Below are positions 24,501 to 32,400 of a stretch of 33,481 bases of DNA, one piece after another. The notes beneath the pieces are model-generated. The model saw nothing but the letters and a program-made list of their open reading frames with translations, was not told where the DNA came from and did not search any database. The stretch is taken from NCBI GenBank assembly GCA_002358875.1, contig DEPS01000201.1, positions 2,085 through 35,565 of the forward strand. Reading direction: 5' to 3'. Position numbers and translations under genes: made by a program. The DNA comes from Lachnospiraceae bacterium UBA3386. Lineage in GTDB: Bacteria; Bacillota; Clostridia; Lachnospirales; Lachnospiraceae. The stretch's first letter is position 1, and every line of letters begins with the position of its first letter.

Positions 24501-26011
24501 CCGGTTTCAGTTTTTTCGACTTCGGATTTTCCGGTTTCAGTTATTTCGGCTTCAGATCGATCTGCTACAGTCTCTTCTGTATTTACAGCCTGCTCACCGG
24601 CTTCAGTCCCGTTTACGGAAGCATTCAGTATTGCACTGATCTCCTCCCTTCCGGATTCTGCATTCTTTTCCGCAAAAATGATACGGGTCTTCAATACAGA
24701 CACGGCATCCTTAACGGAAGCATCATCACTATCAGAATCTTCAGTGTACCAGGAACCTGCTGAAGCTTCCTGAGACAGAATTTCTTCGACTGTGTAATCA
24801 AGAGAAAAATATCCGCTGACAGCTTCACCCTTTGATGTCAGGGCCCCCTCTTCATCATAAACATCGCTGTTTTTTTCAACTGTGTAAGGGAGGAATTTAA
24901 AGATCAGTTCCTGCCCGGACACTTTTCCTCCCTCATCAGAAATATTCTCAACGTTGACGATCGCGGAGATATACTCTTCTGTGCCATCCGGCTGTTCTTC
25001 ATCAGGACGACGGTTTCCCTCTACTGCCTCTGCCCCCAGAAATCCGGTTTTTTCGTCATTATTCTGAAGGCCGGCTGCGAACCCGTTCTCGTAGTTGTTG
25101 ACTTCATTAATTCTGCTGCTGCTCAGCAAGAGCTGCGCAGGCAGCATATACCCTGCCCTGTTATTTGATTCATTCAGAACGCCGGCAGGGATCTGATACG
25201 CGAAATAGACGCGCACCTTATCGGCTGGCGTCAGCACAGTATCCTTTTCCAGACGGTTCCATCCGCCGTATAGACCCTCGGACTCCTGCATGTCTTCCCC
25301 GGAAGCTCCTTCCATACGGCTGTAGTAGACCGCTGTTTCACCGGTCAGATGATCCGCAAGGGAAATCGGAGCCGACACCGGATCCTCCGTCTGAGACTGC
25401 CCGGAAATATCCGGCTCTTCTACAATACCCCCATCCGCAAGCCCTTCTTCAGTCAGACTCTTATTATCATCCCCGGTATTCTCGACAGCTCCGGGATTTT
25501 CAGATGATTCTTCTGAAACCGCCTCTGTCTCATTTTCCCCGGCTTCATTTTCATTCTGATCACTAATTTCCGCAGGGTCTAAAGCTTCCGCCCCTGTATC
25601 ATTTGCCGCTGAAGAATCCTGTTTTTTATAACAGGCTGCTGAGTGGGTATGTACTTCTTTTCCACAGACCAGAACAAATTCATAACAGTCATCAGTGTGA
25701 ACATGGCCTTCTGCCTGCCCCTGGTCTTCAACAATATCCATATCTGAAGAATCATCAGAAATGATATCATCTGATGCTTCTGTGCCCTCTTCGAGTCCGC
25801 AGACAAGACGGCGCTCATAGCACGCTTCCGTATGCTGGTGCTCCGGAATCCCGCAGGCCACATACTTTTCCATCGTGATCGCAGGAAGGATCAGAGCGTA
25901 GGTCGTGGCAAAAACCACGATGCAGGCCATCACATTGATGACCCTGAACCAGATCCTGTGTTTTTTTCTTTCCTTCAATATTGCCGCAATTTCTAATAAT
26001 AATGCTTTCAT
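18527..26011 (-). CDS. Giant LPXTG surface adhesin 2 with repeated stalk and Cna-B domains
   Basis: A 2494-aa wall-anchored protein. Its N-terminus is closely related to adhesin 1: hydrophobic export segment (about 24-46), His/Cys motifs (Cys53, His58, His60, Cys64, Cys71; His103, His105, Cys109, Cys116; His121, His123, Cys127), acidic linker, and the shared head block (about 213-410, SLADHLTGETAVYYSR). It lacks the second and third blocks of adhesins 1 and 3. Instead, residues about 730-1340 hold tandem domains of 135-165 aa with recurring YTLTFGD..NLGG and GPITVEYDTQIIS signatures, followed by further beta-rich domains ending in NTAT-like strands (about 1340-1850). C-terminal Cna-B/SpaA domains start near 1990, 2107, 2220 and 2340 with VTNK/ITNK ends typical of intramolecular isopeptide bonds. 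The sorting signal is LPATG at 2461. Ligand unknown; a stalk plus adhesive domains is the likely design. ATG at 26011 has only a distant AAGG. Confidence 0.9.
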   Translation of the reverse strand: MKALLLEIAAILKERKKHRIWFRVINVMACIVVFATTYALILPAITMEKYVACGIPEHQHTEACYERRLVCGLEEGTEASDDIISDDSSDMDIVEDQGQAEGHVHTDDCYEFVLVCGKEVHTHSAACYKKQDSSAANDTGAEALDPAEISDQNENEAGENETEAVSEESSENPGAVENTGDDNKSLTEEGLADGGIVEEPDISGQSQTEDPVSAPISLADHLTGETAVYYSRMEGASGEDMQESEGLYGGWNRLEKDTVLTPADKVRVYFAYQIPAGVLNESNNRAGYMLPAQLLLSSSRINEVNNYENGFAAGLQNNDEKTGFLGAEAVEGNRRPDEEQPDGTEEYISAIVNVENISDEGGKVSGQELIFKFLPYTVEKNSDVYDEEGALTSKGEAVSGYFSLDYTVEEILSQEASAGSWYTEDSDSDDASVKDAVSVLKTRIIFAEKNAESGREEISAILNASVNGTEAGEQAVNTEETVADRSEAEITETGKSEVEKTETGKSEAEKNKAEKSESEKSGEKVSEEEIAEEEMAEEVSEEGSAEVVSAEKRSAAVKAADSLAEGVWDLADSGNTHFLHVTTDSTVVENEQERNAAFSLTFTYSLVEDVVRAIDNYDKNPTLVYDMSGVLSNSPLADFITNNTLGIISIGSRKLGTYKILDNKVYLEFTDHSYFDNRTSMSGWFKLTVTTDESQLGSADSWEYHFPGTSDSITIRYKKSVEEGKKSVHSTVDSDGNYTLHYTADINVNSDQDSMTFYDTLSGLQVLDASSVKINGKSVNVSQTENGFSFDVASATGTTGIAKGAYQVTYNTKVTAAQLEEMTSDKTTEKNRASWKVNGNKDVPGGETTIEINKPVPPVPPIPVEKKITQGSGTSQPGDTITYTVKYGDADTSLSGFHISDYITDVVVPQGDSVTLQYGDGRTVDVPFGRQATDKNYNKGMVTLFDYTFPSDTQGSGPVTAAYSVKLIDAGTAKENGVYDKTVADNIAQEHRQNTSDHKQTTVTYEKEPRYEVSKTASAKPTDKDGNWIPGSEITYTLTIGDENTNMAGINIKDIMTDLQVLQGDIMIKVGSGSPVKLADYVSDAVKWDDDGRYHSYDVELFNFNMPSNAGKGPVVITYTTKVISKEQAAENNIYGDMAIRNTGYGGKQSGGTSGTGHFDPYPVSKTVTNSNVDVNGKTVKMGSTLHYTLTFGDASMNLGGVTIFDEMTDLQKLVSDVTIKKADGTSVTMPMGTWQWAEDGVVWQHFDDGRYYAYQMVRVFNYRLPSDIGTGPITVEYDTQIISEEEANESGIKDKNSVSNRFTVNNHSAQTTVNVKFPTDPKHNPMISKEWDGFDIENNIVYWNITVEKDAESAYPIENITVAEILNDIHITEPSQKYYDNSGGRGFFGSDFDMVHAVVSTDDGTILTPGTEYTIDKENAKFNFPVLNERIHIRLAFMSPAKIVDGYKIRNNVKIERPYLAASAEAEYHNPNNIDIYKDGEYSEKTRLVKWMVVLNPSNALYPKEKKGDPVWFEDAVPKGLSIVNYKSHSTDNPTINVSYKSFDGRGHNIWLENVEKSVTVDENNVIRADVSHSGFWSDPSRYVGLNGEKIEISYYTLLSDEEWDRITSSASGSKTFENHATIKTEGGDKFEATERVTVTSEEYLTKTDTTQEKDGVVVGSISDPDLDGSASKNISFKIEINPHGYMINKGETLSLTDYISTNMDLDTASVRLYKAETGADGKLVQGEEVSTKDIVSYNDDSRLLSLTGIPDQTPMILVYQATARSQGQDTYKNTATLIGGGSHSSSTNKTHTVQVNDAGVKVDGITVNLHKIDENNVTEDLENAGFQLYECRLAIGDLTNPETYNQNYWEALLALVNKRTAGNASEEEKKHIDEQFKIVGYVPVGEPVITRDKGFTQWPGLNEHKLYAWREVEAPDQYTGNTDYHYFVGYQHLDVNQEIPVLLSESEQLARKHAAWALDDACQFANDIRVASIANLTTWTATNIHTPYTSISVEKIWKGDSDNLFETRPKDGIKLQLVKISPDGTRTNVGSPVSLNVDDNGTWPVHIWNRMYLYDQNNPESNNTPYKYTVVESRVDGYSTTYSDNGEGQIIGTIKVTNKMIPRNTSINVKKVFSDPETEKPREIPITLIQIRTDKEGNQTRAEYQNTRLTESNDWKAAFTKLPTTMEDAEGRAYYLTYTVVEDTASLKDQGFDYDVSYSDNGEGVIEAPENDPLVITNKKSKGTIKVTKIFSGIKSLPEGFKITASYEIEGEKHSVELTTKSEGMTGDGSSDHPYTWEISDLPIGTEVTFVETGYETAGKTVTITGTGTSEDPATAKAVAAPDPEEVGFINTYDDAVIDLTLVKADAGDEEKRLTGAVFNIYRYDKVDSPAYDPEYSRENVEVDSHGELKLTGLKAGFYEVVETQIPAGYAKTTSDPWFKVIEENGLLTVTVLKGAETVLSYSAADNTLTVKNMRSAALPATGGPGTEIFTIIGCILVLGTGVLILRRWKTV
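22040..23830 (-). repeat. Tandem stalk domains in adhesin 2
   Basis: Protein-level repeats. Domain starts lie near 23,830, 23,430 (VEKKITQGSG), 22,990 (YEVSKTASA) and 22,530 (YPVSKTVTN), and the block ends near 22,040. Spacing is about 400-490 bp. They share an early Lys (EKK/SKT), a GD..NxGG turn, DxMTDLQ and a late YxTxxIS strand. The DNA copies are diverged, so this is an old expansion. Confidence 0.75.
24431..24580 (-). repeat. 30-bp minisatellite in adhesin 2 (about 5 units)
   Basis: Units start at 24431, 24461, 24491, 24521 and 24551. Those at 24491 and 24521 are nearly identical. They encode 10-residue repeats of the form SEVEKTETGK. The period differs from the 36 bp seen in the neighbours but is also a multiple of three. 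Confidence 0.85.
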
Positions 26012-26312
26012 TTTTTTATCTGCCTTAACTGAGAATCCCTGCTCCGCAACTATTTCCGTACTCTGTCACTTCAATTTATGGATTCAACTTTATGATTCAA
26101 CTCGACAACTAATCTTACTTCGCAGGCGTCTACGTCTGCCACAATGAATATAAGCAAAAAATGTGAAATACCAGCAAAACAGCCACTTTCCCATATCTTG
26201 TTTATTATCCAATATATGCTAACAGATATAGAATCAATAAAAACGTCACAAATGATAACCGGAAAACCGCTAAGCGTGATATAATTGTACAAATTTCGAT
26301 TCAAAAACAGCA
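26012..26312. other. Long leader/spacer upstream of adhesin 2
   Basis: No gene is supported. On the minus strand a weak promoter-like pair TTGTGA (26246-26251) and TATATC (26225-26230) has only a 15-bp spacer; other A/T hexamers are present, so the promoter is not settled. A tandem pair TTTATGGATTCAAC (26075-26088) and TTTATGATTCAAC (26089-26101) lies in the presumed leader about 70 nt from the ATG. Confidence 0.45.
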
Positions 26313-26356
26313 AGCAGCCCCGCCCCCGATCATACATAGCCGGGAGCGGGGCTGCT
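26313..26356. terminator. Strong intrinsic terminator of adhesin 3
   Basis: Perfect 11-bp GC-rich arms AGCAGCCCCGC (26313-26323) and GCGGGGCTGCT (26346-26356) with extra inner CCCG/CGGG pairing. In the minus direction a T-run (GTTTTTG) follows shortly after; in the plus direction CTTTT follows. It isolates the adhesin 3 transcript from the adhesin 2-adhesin 1 unit. Confidence 0.9.
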
Positions 26357-26372
26357 CTTTTGCGAAAACTTC

Positions 26373-26457
26373 TTTTACTGAATCCTTTTGTATTAAACTC
26401 TCTTTACTGATTCTTGATACTGAATCCTCCTTTGCAAAATGCACTTTTGCTGAATAC
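26373..26457. repeat. Degenerate short repeats in the adhesin 3 3' region
   Basis: Four copies of a TTTACTGAATC-like motif: 26373-26385, 26402-26413, 26416-26427 and 26444-26457. The ACTGA core recurs at 26377, 26406, 26419 and (as GCTGA) 26449, roughly in steps of 13-15 or twice that. It lies between the adhesin 3 stop and its terminator. Function unknown. Confidence 0.6.
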
Positions 26458-26482
26458 TCAGATGAACCGTTGCCAAATAGTT

Positions 26483-26492
26483 CTGTTAACAG
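26483..26492. repeat. Perfect palindrome CTGTTAACAG beside the adhesin 3 stop
   Basis: A 10-bp perfect palindrome ends 5 bp from the stop codon at 26497-26499. The same hexamer, CTGTTA or TAACAG, recurs in most other intergenic gaps of the window. Confidence 0.7.
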
Positions 26493-26496
26493 TTCC

Positions 26497-29400
26497 TCAG
26501 ATCAGCCGCTGCCTCTTGACGAACAGCAATCCTGCAAGACCTATGAGCATACCGCCAAGTACCATGAAGATCCTTGTGCCGGGTCCGCCGGTGTGCGGGA
26601 GGACGGCTCCGGGGGTGTTGGAAATCGTTAACTGTGCATTGCCTTCGGCAGGGGTTGCCGTGTAAGTAATGGAGTTCGATTCAGTCCACTTGGAAACCCC
26701 TTCTCTTGTCACAGTAAACTCCACCTCATTCAAGGTGATGATGTACCCATCCGGGGCCTGAAGCTCGACCAGCTTATATCTTCCTGGAGGAAGATTCTGA
26801 ATGGTCTGTACTCCACCAGTTGTCATAAACACACTTTCCCTTTCAATTCCTCCAATCGTGGCAGTATTCAACGATTGCCCGTCGATTTTTATGACATTAT
26901 ACCCCGTCACTGCCGTGACTGGCTGGTCTGCTCCGGCTCCATTTTCCACCTTCAACTGGAAAACCGCTCCCGGCAAGCCAGACCCAGACAAATCGGTGCC
27001 GACTTTCTTCAGTGTCAGATCCCTTAGTGTAACCTGAGGCATATTTTTGAAGACAACATTGTTCTCCGCATCAGGAACAATTGTCTCAGTAATTTTAGGA
27101 TCATTAAATGTGTTTGTCTTTCCTTCAAAGATAATATTTTCTTTTTTAACTTCCCAACGCACTTCCTTGAAGACAAAATTAGAGGAGCTGTCAACGATTT
27201 CTTCCACAGTATACCTGGTTCCCATAGGGACATTGACAATACGAATGGTGTCACACTCGCGAATCTTCAATGAAATCGTGCCGTCTTCATTAATAAGGCC
27301 ACGAGCATTAAAACCTGTGCTTGTAACAACGCCATTTTCATCCTTGTTTTCATAATATGTGTATGTGACACCGTTGATTGTGTACGATGTAACATCGTTT
27401 CCTGTAGCTCCTGTCGGCAATACTTCCGCTCCCGTCGGAACCTCAGGTGGTGCGGAAATACGATACCCCACTGCGCCGCCGCCGTCCGTCGTTGAATACA
27501 CTGGATGTCCTTCTTGATCTTTCAGCTCGACCTTAATGGTGAAGTATTCGTTGGTGTTCAGGTAGCCCCTCTGCTCGTCTGTTACATCAAGTTCCTTTTT
27601 AATGTTAATACCGGCTTTCAGAGTGTTTGCAACAGAATAAACGCAGTTTCCATCTTCTCCAGTTTTAAAAACACTGAGATTATTTGGATCATAGATATCC
27701 ACCATATCTCTAATTTGTGCATCGTTGTCATGTGTCCGGCCGTCCAGCATAGGATGAATCGGAACCGCCTCCAGTTCATAGTGCCCATCGATTTCCGGCT
27801 CAAGAACGGAGTAATCATGTCCTGTTGTTTTAAGCTTTCCATCCTGATCATATATGCCAGGGGCAATGGACACAGTCGCCTTCCAGTCATTATCCTTATA
27901 AAGAGTTACTTTTTTATAGTAGGTAGAAGAATTATCCTTATTAAATCCGACAGCATTTACGTTATCCTGCATAATGTAAAAATCAACGGAAGAGATTTTA
28001 TCATAGTCGTCATGGGCCAACGTGGTATTCCATACTTTCTCCAACGTGATCTGCGTATTATCAAGCGGCATGCCGCCGACCTCAGGGAGAGGAACGGTCA
28101 GTTCTTCTCCGGTAACATATGTTGTCTCATTTCCCTCGGTTTTTGCCGTGGTTTCTTTATACGTCACATATGCATCCGTATTCGTCCTCAAAATGTAAAG
28201 GGGATGATTATTAATAATTTGGGCCATGTAATCATTTGCGCTGATGGTATGTGATCCGCTTTCATCTGTATAAGTGTAATCATCACCCCAACTGAGGATT
28301 CCGTTGTTCAGTGCGGCAAGAAGGTCATAGGTCGGCTGGCTTGGCCAGATTTTAAATTTGACCTTATATGTCCATCCCTGTTCAGTAAGATAAGGGGTGC
28401 CGTCATCTTTTATGAATTTCCATTCTACATACTTCTCACTGCTGTTTTTGTTAAAAACTGCACCTTTGATAGAGACGGCCTGTGTCACAATTTCCTGAAC
28501 ATTTCCATTCTTCAGGATATGATATGTTATGGCCGGAATATCTATAATATCTTCTTCTTTGCCGTTAATAGTTTCTTTTCTGACCATCACAGCTGCTGTC
28601 TTTTCTGTAAAGGAGGAGTTCGCCTGATCATAATCCTTATAGGTAATTGTATATGTGAAAGACTCAGGTTCAACATCCTCAAAAGTAACCGTTGTCAATT
28701 CCGTGATTCCGTCATGAATTTGCACGTCTGAGAAACCGACTTCATTACTAATGAACTTCAGAACTTTTTCAAGGTTCTTGGCAAGCGCAGTTTTATCTTT
28801 CTGGGCTTCCATTTTATAGGTTTTCTCCGCCTCGCCATTGTTATAGGCATAATTTACCAGACTGCCAATATAGTTATTTTGAAAATCCTGGTCCGGTCCA
28901 TAAGAAAACAAACCGTATAACACGGCGCCTTCATTAACAAGCGCCCTTGCCTCATCTCTTGCACCCAAATAACAGCCTTCTCCGGCGACGAATAATTGAG
29001 TGTTTGAATCATTGCCACCCCTCAGAACGTTAGCCCAATACTGCGAAGGTGCGCCGTCAGTCATGAAAACGACAACAGTAAGGTCAGCTTCATTTTTTTT
29101 CTTTTCATACTGTTCTTTTGCCAGACGCAGACCATGTGCCCAGTTTGTTCCTTTTGCAACTGGCAAACTGCTGACAGCATTCTTAATAATGTCTCCATTT
29201 TCCGTCCAATCCACACTCAAATTTGCATTTTCATTAAAATAAATAAGAGAATACTCAACTGCCTTAGGTCTTGTATTAGTATTGTTCTTATCCAGTTCTG
29301 TGATGAAGTCATTTACAGCATGAGTAGTAAGATAATAACGGCTATCTGGATCATCCTTAAGTTTTGGGGCATCATTTTCGTTGTAGTAATATCTTTGCAT

Positions 29401-32400
29401 ACTGCTGGAGGTATCCACCACCAATATAACATTTAAATTTTTTTCTTCATTGAACCAGTCAGCCTGTGTCGAAACGCCAAGTTCAAGATTATAAGTCCCA
29501 TCATAGTTGCTTGTGAGCACTTTGCTCTTGCCAATTGTCCCAAGTTCAGGGGTGGCCGTAGATTGTCCTCCCCCTGTAGATGTAGTGCCTTTAACAGGGC
29601 TATATACAAGGTAGTAATCAAATACATTATCATTAGCTACACCGTGATCATTGCTTTCTTTATGCCATTGGTTTGGTTTGGTGCCAGCCTGAAACCAGTC
29701 TGAGCCTGCTTTGTCGCTATTAGTATAAAAAGCTTGATATTTGAGAACTCCATTGTTCCATTTTAAAGAATTGCCAATGATTGTATGAGGCGGATCAGTT
29801 TGATAGTTCCAACCACTTGTTTTTGAAAGATCCTGCCATGTTGATTTATGTGTATTACTGAGGGTATATCCATCTACCAGGAACTGGTCTAGATCGATAA
29901 TGCCATTATCCTTGATGGTGAGCTTATCTAGATAAATAACAGCGCCATCATCTGTATCGGATCCTTCAACAGCTGTTCCATCCGCATAGGTGACAGATAT
30001 TGGAGTACCATTCCCATCATCCTTTACAAAGTGCAGCCTTACGGGCAGGCTCTGGCGGTATTCCTCAAGATCATAAAATGTAAACCACTCACCGGGATTA
30101 TCATCCCATGTGGAATAATATGCCTGATATCCATTCTCCGTTTTATTATTTTCGTTGTTAACTGTATAGTCGTCATTACTACTACGTTTGATTCGTATCC
30201 TTCCATCATTCTTTTGCTCTACAAACAGTGGCTGTTTTGTAGATGAAACAGAAATACTGCCTGAATTGCCTTCAATGTTGATATTCAAATATTGGTCTTC
30301 CGAAGGACTGATATAATACTGATTATCTGTTCCAGGTCCTTTGACTTTCTCGAAAGTCCATTCCGTCAGCGGGACAGAAGACGTCAGAACGCCTGAATTA
30401 AGAGAAATGCTGACAGCATCAAGGCGTCCCTGGCTTTTGTGCTCTTCAGTTTGCGTATCTTGCAGAGCATTATTAATCGGTTTATTATTAACAGAATTAA
30501 GATTCACCAGCGCACCAGTCTTACCGTTAAAATCCGTTGTCACCTGTGTAACAGTATACGCCGCATCCGTCACCCTCACGGTAAACGCCTCTCCCGTGCT
30601 CATCGTGACGGTGAGGGTCTCTTCGCTCTCAAACGGCTGCAGACTGATAAGGATCCACTCCCCGGCCTTGACAGCCTGGGCGTTGATCTGAGAGATCTGC
30701 TCTTCCGTGAGGTCAGCAGAATACTGCACTTCGAGGCTGTTTGCCTCCTTGAGGGCGCCGACAGTGGTGTCTTCACCGGCTTTTCCAACCCACATGAGCT
30801 CAGGGCTGGAAAACGTCACGTTAGTAACGTACCTGACGAGTTCCTTTGTTTTTTCGCTGGCTTCAATGCCTGTAAGCATGAGCGCAGCCTGAGTCTGGTC
30901 CTCGTCCGCTTCGGCGTCATCAGCGTCTGCTGCCTGAACCTTCGGGTTTCCATCCGCCACGCCCAGGATTTCCATAAGCGTCTTGAAAGGTACATAGCCT
31001 CCGCCGGGAAGACTGAATTCATAGGTCTTTCCATTCACTTCCCAGTAAAAGTCAACTGTGTAGACAATGGCATAGATGGAAAACGAGTCAGCATCAACCG
31101 TGATCCCATCTGCTTCTTCCTCTTCATTTGTCTGTGTTTCTGCCTTATCTTCAGGCTCACTTTCTTCAACAACATCCCCGCTCTGTCTGGAGTCATCCGA
31201 TACATCGCTACCGTTATGATCGTCGTTCTGGCCGGATTCGACGGCACTCCCATCCTGAGAACCATTTCCATTCTGGTCAGGATCCGCAGTCCCGCCTTCT
31301 CCGATATTATTGCCTGTCTGTTCGGATTCAGCTGTTTCGCCGGCCTCAAAAGTCACACTGCCCTGTTCAAGCCCGACAGTAGCGCCGGTTCCCGCAGCAA
31401 TTCTTTCTTCCGCAGCCCTTGCCGGCCCTTCGGCCGCTGCGTTGCTGGAGAGCGCCTGTGCGCTGCCGTCGTCCTGGACATGGACGATGACGGGCTGGCC
31501 GATCTTATCATTCTGTGCCGCTTCATTAATAAGATCAGTGGAAAAAGTCACGCGGACAGGTTTTTTGGGCTCGATCTCCTCGCCCTGCGCGTCCCGGAAC
31601 GTGATGTCGACAGCCTGGAAACCGCAGGTCTCGCTGTCCACCGTATCGGAAATGGCTTCGGAAACAGCATTGAGTTCTCTGCCGCTGACAGCCTTTACCG
31701 TCATGGTGGTACCGGCAGGGAATGTTCCCTCATCCGCATCCACGTGGACAGTCAGATCCGCTTCGGAAGAAAGAGCTTCGCCTGCATCATCGCTGTCAGC
31801 TCCGCCGTTCCCGGTGAAAAAGCCGAAAAGATTTTTGAAAAAGTCGGAAACAGCATTTCCTGAGCCCGTTCCACCTGTCTTCACCCGGATCGTTTGTTCA
31901 AAATTCTGCGCGGGCATATCCGGCAGCTGATCTGAAAGGCCGCCTGCAGCCTCTGCCGCAGAGTCGGACCCGTCAGAAGCATCTGCGGTGATTTCTCCGC
32001 CTTCATTTTCTTCATCTGCGTCTTTGTCTTCCGTTTCCTCGTCTGCGGACTCAGGGTCTTTCTGTGCAGTTTCCCCTTCTGCAGACTCAGGGTCTGTCTG
32101 GACTCCTTCTCCCTCTTCAGACTCAGAGTCTGTCTGGGCTTCTTCTCCCTCTTCAGACTCAGGGTCTGTCTGTGCATTTTCTCCCTCTTCAGACTCAGGG
32201 TCTGCCTGGGCATTTTCTCCCTCTGCGGACTCAGGGTCTTCCTCAGCCGTTTTGCTGTCCTGTTCCTCGGGGTCTGCTTCCGCCGCAGTCTCGGAGATCT
32301 TCAGTTTCGCGCTGATCTCCCTCTGGCCGGATTCCGTGTTTACGGATGCAAAAACGATCACCGCTTCCCTGACCTGTTCAGCGGCCTGGTCAGATGATGC

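Noticed and set aside
32048..32263. Regular 36-bp repeats as a CRISPR array
   Set aside because: Repeats are contiguous without spacers, lie in frame inside a coding region and encode acidic protein repeats.
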